Below are positions 62,739 to 64,000 of a stretch of DNA of 64,000 nt, one piece after another. Source of the DNA: CAUZIB01 sp963663925 (GTDB taxonomy: Bacteria > Acidobacteriota > Vicinamibacteria > Vicinamibacterales > UBA8438). The stretch's first letter is position 1. Each line of letters begins with the position of its first letter. A program made the translations under genes and the position numbers. The notes under the pieces are model-generated. The model saw only the letters and a program-made list of their open reading frames with translations. It was not told the origin of the DNA and searched no databases. The stretch spans positions 3,968,001 through 4,032,000 of the forward strand of contig OZ250139.1 in the NCBI GenBank assembly GCA_965237405.1, written 5' to 3'.

Positions 62739-63524
62739 GTGATCGAGCTGGACCATCTCACTAAGCGGTACGGCCCTGACACGGTCGTGGCCGATTTGAC
62801 GCTCACGATCAATACCGGGGAGCTACTCGTTCTGCTCGGTGGATCCGGAAGCGGCAAGACAACAACGCTCAAGATGATTAACCGGCTCGAGGAACCGACG
62901 TCCGGCTCGGTGCGCCTCGATGGTCACGACACCGCCGGGCTCGCCCCCCACGAGCTCAGACGCCGGATCGGATACGCATTCCAGCAGGTGGGCCTCTTCC
63001 CCCACATGACGGTCGCCGAAAACATCGGCGTGACGCCGTCGCTCCTCGCGTGGGAACCAGACCGGATTCGAAGCCGGACCGACCAGCTGCTCGCCCTCGT
63101 TGGTCTCGATCCCACGCTCGGGGCCCGCCACCCTCATGAGCTCTCAGGCGGACAGCAGCAACGGGTGGGCGTGGCGCGCGCCCTCGCCGCCGGACCGTCG
63201 GTGATGCTGCTGGACGAGCCGTTTGGCGCCCTCGACCCGCTGACACGCGAGCGTCTCCAGCAATCGTTCCTCCAGATCCGACGCGATGTCGGGCTGACAG
63301 CGGTCTTCGTCACACACGATATGGTCGAGGCGCTGATGCTCGGGGACCGGATCGCGGTCTTGTGTCGCGGACAGTTAGTACAGGTCGGCACTCCACGTCA
63401 ACTCCTGACCCAGCCGGAGACCGACTACGTACGCCAGCTCATGGACACACCGCGACGGCAGGCCTCGGCCGTCGCACGTTTATCTGGCGACCGGCGAGAT
63501 CCGAACGAAACGGGAGCAGCATGA
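62739..63524 (+). CDS. Osmoprotectant-type ABC transporter ATP-binding protein
   Basis: 261 residues, GTG start. Walker A GGSGSGKTT (34-42), signature LSGGQQQR, Walker B VMLLDEPFGALD and the switch His in VFVTHDM. It resembles OpuCA/ProV-like proteins that energise uptake of glycine betaine or related solutes; it lacks long CBS domains. The permease starts two bases after its stop, so they form an operon. Confidence 0.88.
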   Translation: MIELDHLTKRYGPDTVVADLTLTINTGELLVLLGGSGSGKTTTLKMINRLEEPTSGSVRLDGHDTAGLAPHELRRRIGYAFQQVGLFPHMTVAENIGVTPSLLAWEPDRIRSRTDQLLALVGLDPTLGARHPHELSGGQQQRVGVARALAAGPSVMLLDEPFGALDPLTRERLQQSFLQIRRDVGLTAVFVTHDMVEALMLGDRIAVLCRGQLVQVGTPRQLLTQPETDYVRQLMDTPRRQASAVARLSGDRRDPNETGAA

Positions 63525-63525
63525 C

Positions 63526-64000
63526 GTGAGCGAGCAGCTCGCCCTCCTCCCCGAATACCTGACGGCACATCTGCAGCTAACGCTGTTAGCGCTGATCCTG
63601 AGCGCCCTGGTCAGCCTGCCGCTCGGCATTGCGGTCACCCGTGTCCGATGGCTCCAAGCTCCCGTGCTGGCCGTCGCAGGCGTGATCCAGACCGTACCGG
63701 GTCTTGCGTTGCTTGCCGTCATGGTGCCCGTGCTCGCCGCCATGAACTTGCCGAGCATCGGTTTTCTGCCAGCGATCGTGGGGCTCACCCTTTACGGTCT
63801 CTTCCCGATCCTGCGAAACACCGTCACCGGTCTGGCTGGCGTGGATCCGGCGTTGAAGGAAGCGGCGCAAGCCGTCGGGATGACGACCCGGCAGCAACTC
63901 GTGCGAGTGGAGCTCCCGTTAGCCATGCCGGTCATCATTGCAGGGATTCGGACTGCTACGGTGTGGTTGGTCGGGATGACGACCCTCTCGACCCCGGTCG
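63526..64000 (+). CDS. Osmoprotectant-type ABC permease (partial, window end)
   Basis: The frame from GTG 63526 encodes MSEQLALLPEYLTAHLQLTL and several membrane helices (LLALILSALVSLPLGIAVT, LAVAGVIQTVPGLALLAV MV). The coupling loop EAAQAVGMTTRQQLVRVELP and MPVIIAGIRTATVW match OpuCB/ProW-type permeases. It continues beyond the window; substrate-binding component not seen. Confidence 0.88.
   Translation, partial: MSEQLALLPEYLTAHLQLTLLALILSALVSLPLGIAVTRVRWLQAPVLAVAGVIQTVPGLALLAVMVPVLAAMNLPSIGFLPAIVGLTLYGLFPILRNTVTGLAGVDPALKEAAQAVGMTTRQQLVRVELPLAMPVIIAGIRTATVWLVGMTTLSTPV

Overview
The window is a high-GC, Gram-negative-type stretch unusually crowded with mobile DNA. The few host genes include an osmoprotectant ABC transporter, a UbiA-type prenyltransferase, a KamA-family radical SAM enzyme, a DUF362 protein, an ECF sigma factor with a DUF6249 neighbour, and an outer-membrane beta-barrel C-terminus. 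Together they suggest an uncultured soil or sediment bacterium, perhaps Acidobacteriota or a similar lineage. That placement is a weak inference: no rRNA or complete tRNA is present.

Layout: 0.3-1.3 kb secreted HNH nuclease; 1.3-3.4 kb IS6-like element abutting an IS110 element; 3.4-6 kb terminase fragment, tyrosine integrase and nucleoside deoxyribosyltransferase-like gene; 6-7 kb small island genes; 7-10.4 kb KamA-family enzyme divergent from an aminotransferase, with a 166-bp MITE between; 10.5-12.4 kb transposase genes; 12.4-18.4 kb phage-like block (ParB-methyltransferase, DUF5681, XRE regulator, integrase); 18.4-22 kb layered IS remnants cutting a neuB-like gene; 21.9-25.2 kb DUF362, UbiA and small regulator/toxin genes; 25.35 kb a tRNA-Arg 3' half (att scar); 26-31.6 kb packaging operon (chimeric ParB-MTase/terminase, ParB-MTase, TerS, TerL); 31.6-33.9 kb an IS1-family element with a passenger gene nested in a MITE; 34-38 kb toxin-antitoxin remnant and several ISs; 39.4-42.5 kb an IS1595-family transposon with five passenger genes; 42.6-46.1 kb a palindromic IS110/IS6/IS110 composite; 46-50.3 kb sigma-factor remnant, chimeric transposase, DUF2161 nuclease, further terminase/integrase pieces; 50.3-53.9 kb IS copies, a second 166-bp MITE and a probable group II intron piece; 53.9-57 kb a P4-like integrative-element remnant; 57-60 kb a minus-strand block bracketed by a 20-bp direct repeat; 60-61 kb Sel1 and cytochrome c'-like genes; 61.68 kb a tRNA-Asn 3' half; 62-64 kb NHL fragment and the start of an opu/pro-type ABC operon.

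Most noteworthy: (1) a recurring cassette (ParB-methyltransferase, small terminase or DUF5681, large terminase, tyrosine integrase) present intact or broken at six or more places, looking like a proliferating packaging-type element; (2) two cargo-bearing transposons whose ends can be fixed by inverted repeats and 8-bp target duplications (IS1595 type with five passengers, IS1 type with one), both with operator-like palindromes beside the passengers; (3) three near-identical 1380-bp IS110 elements with a long non-coding left end (candidate bridge RNA), each abutting the GTTAAC end of an IS6-like element.
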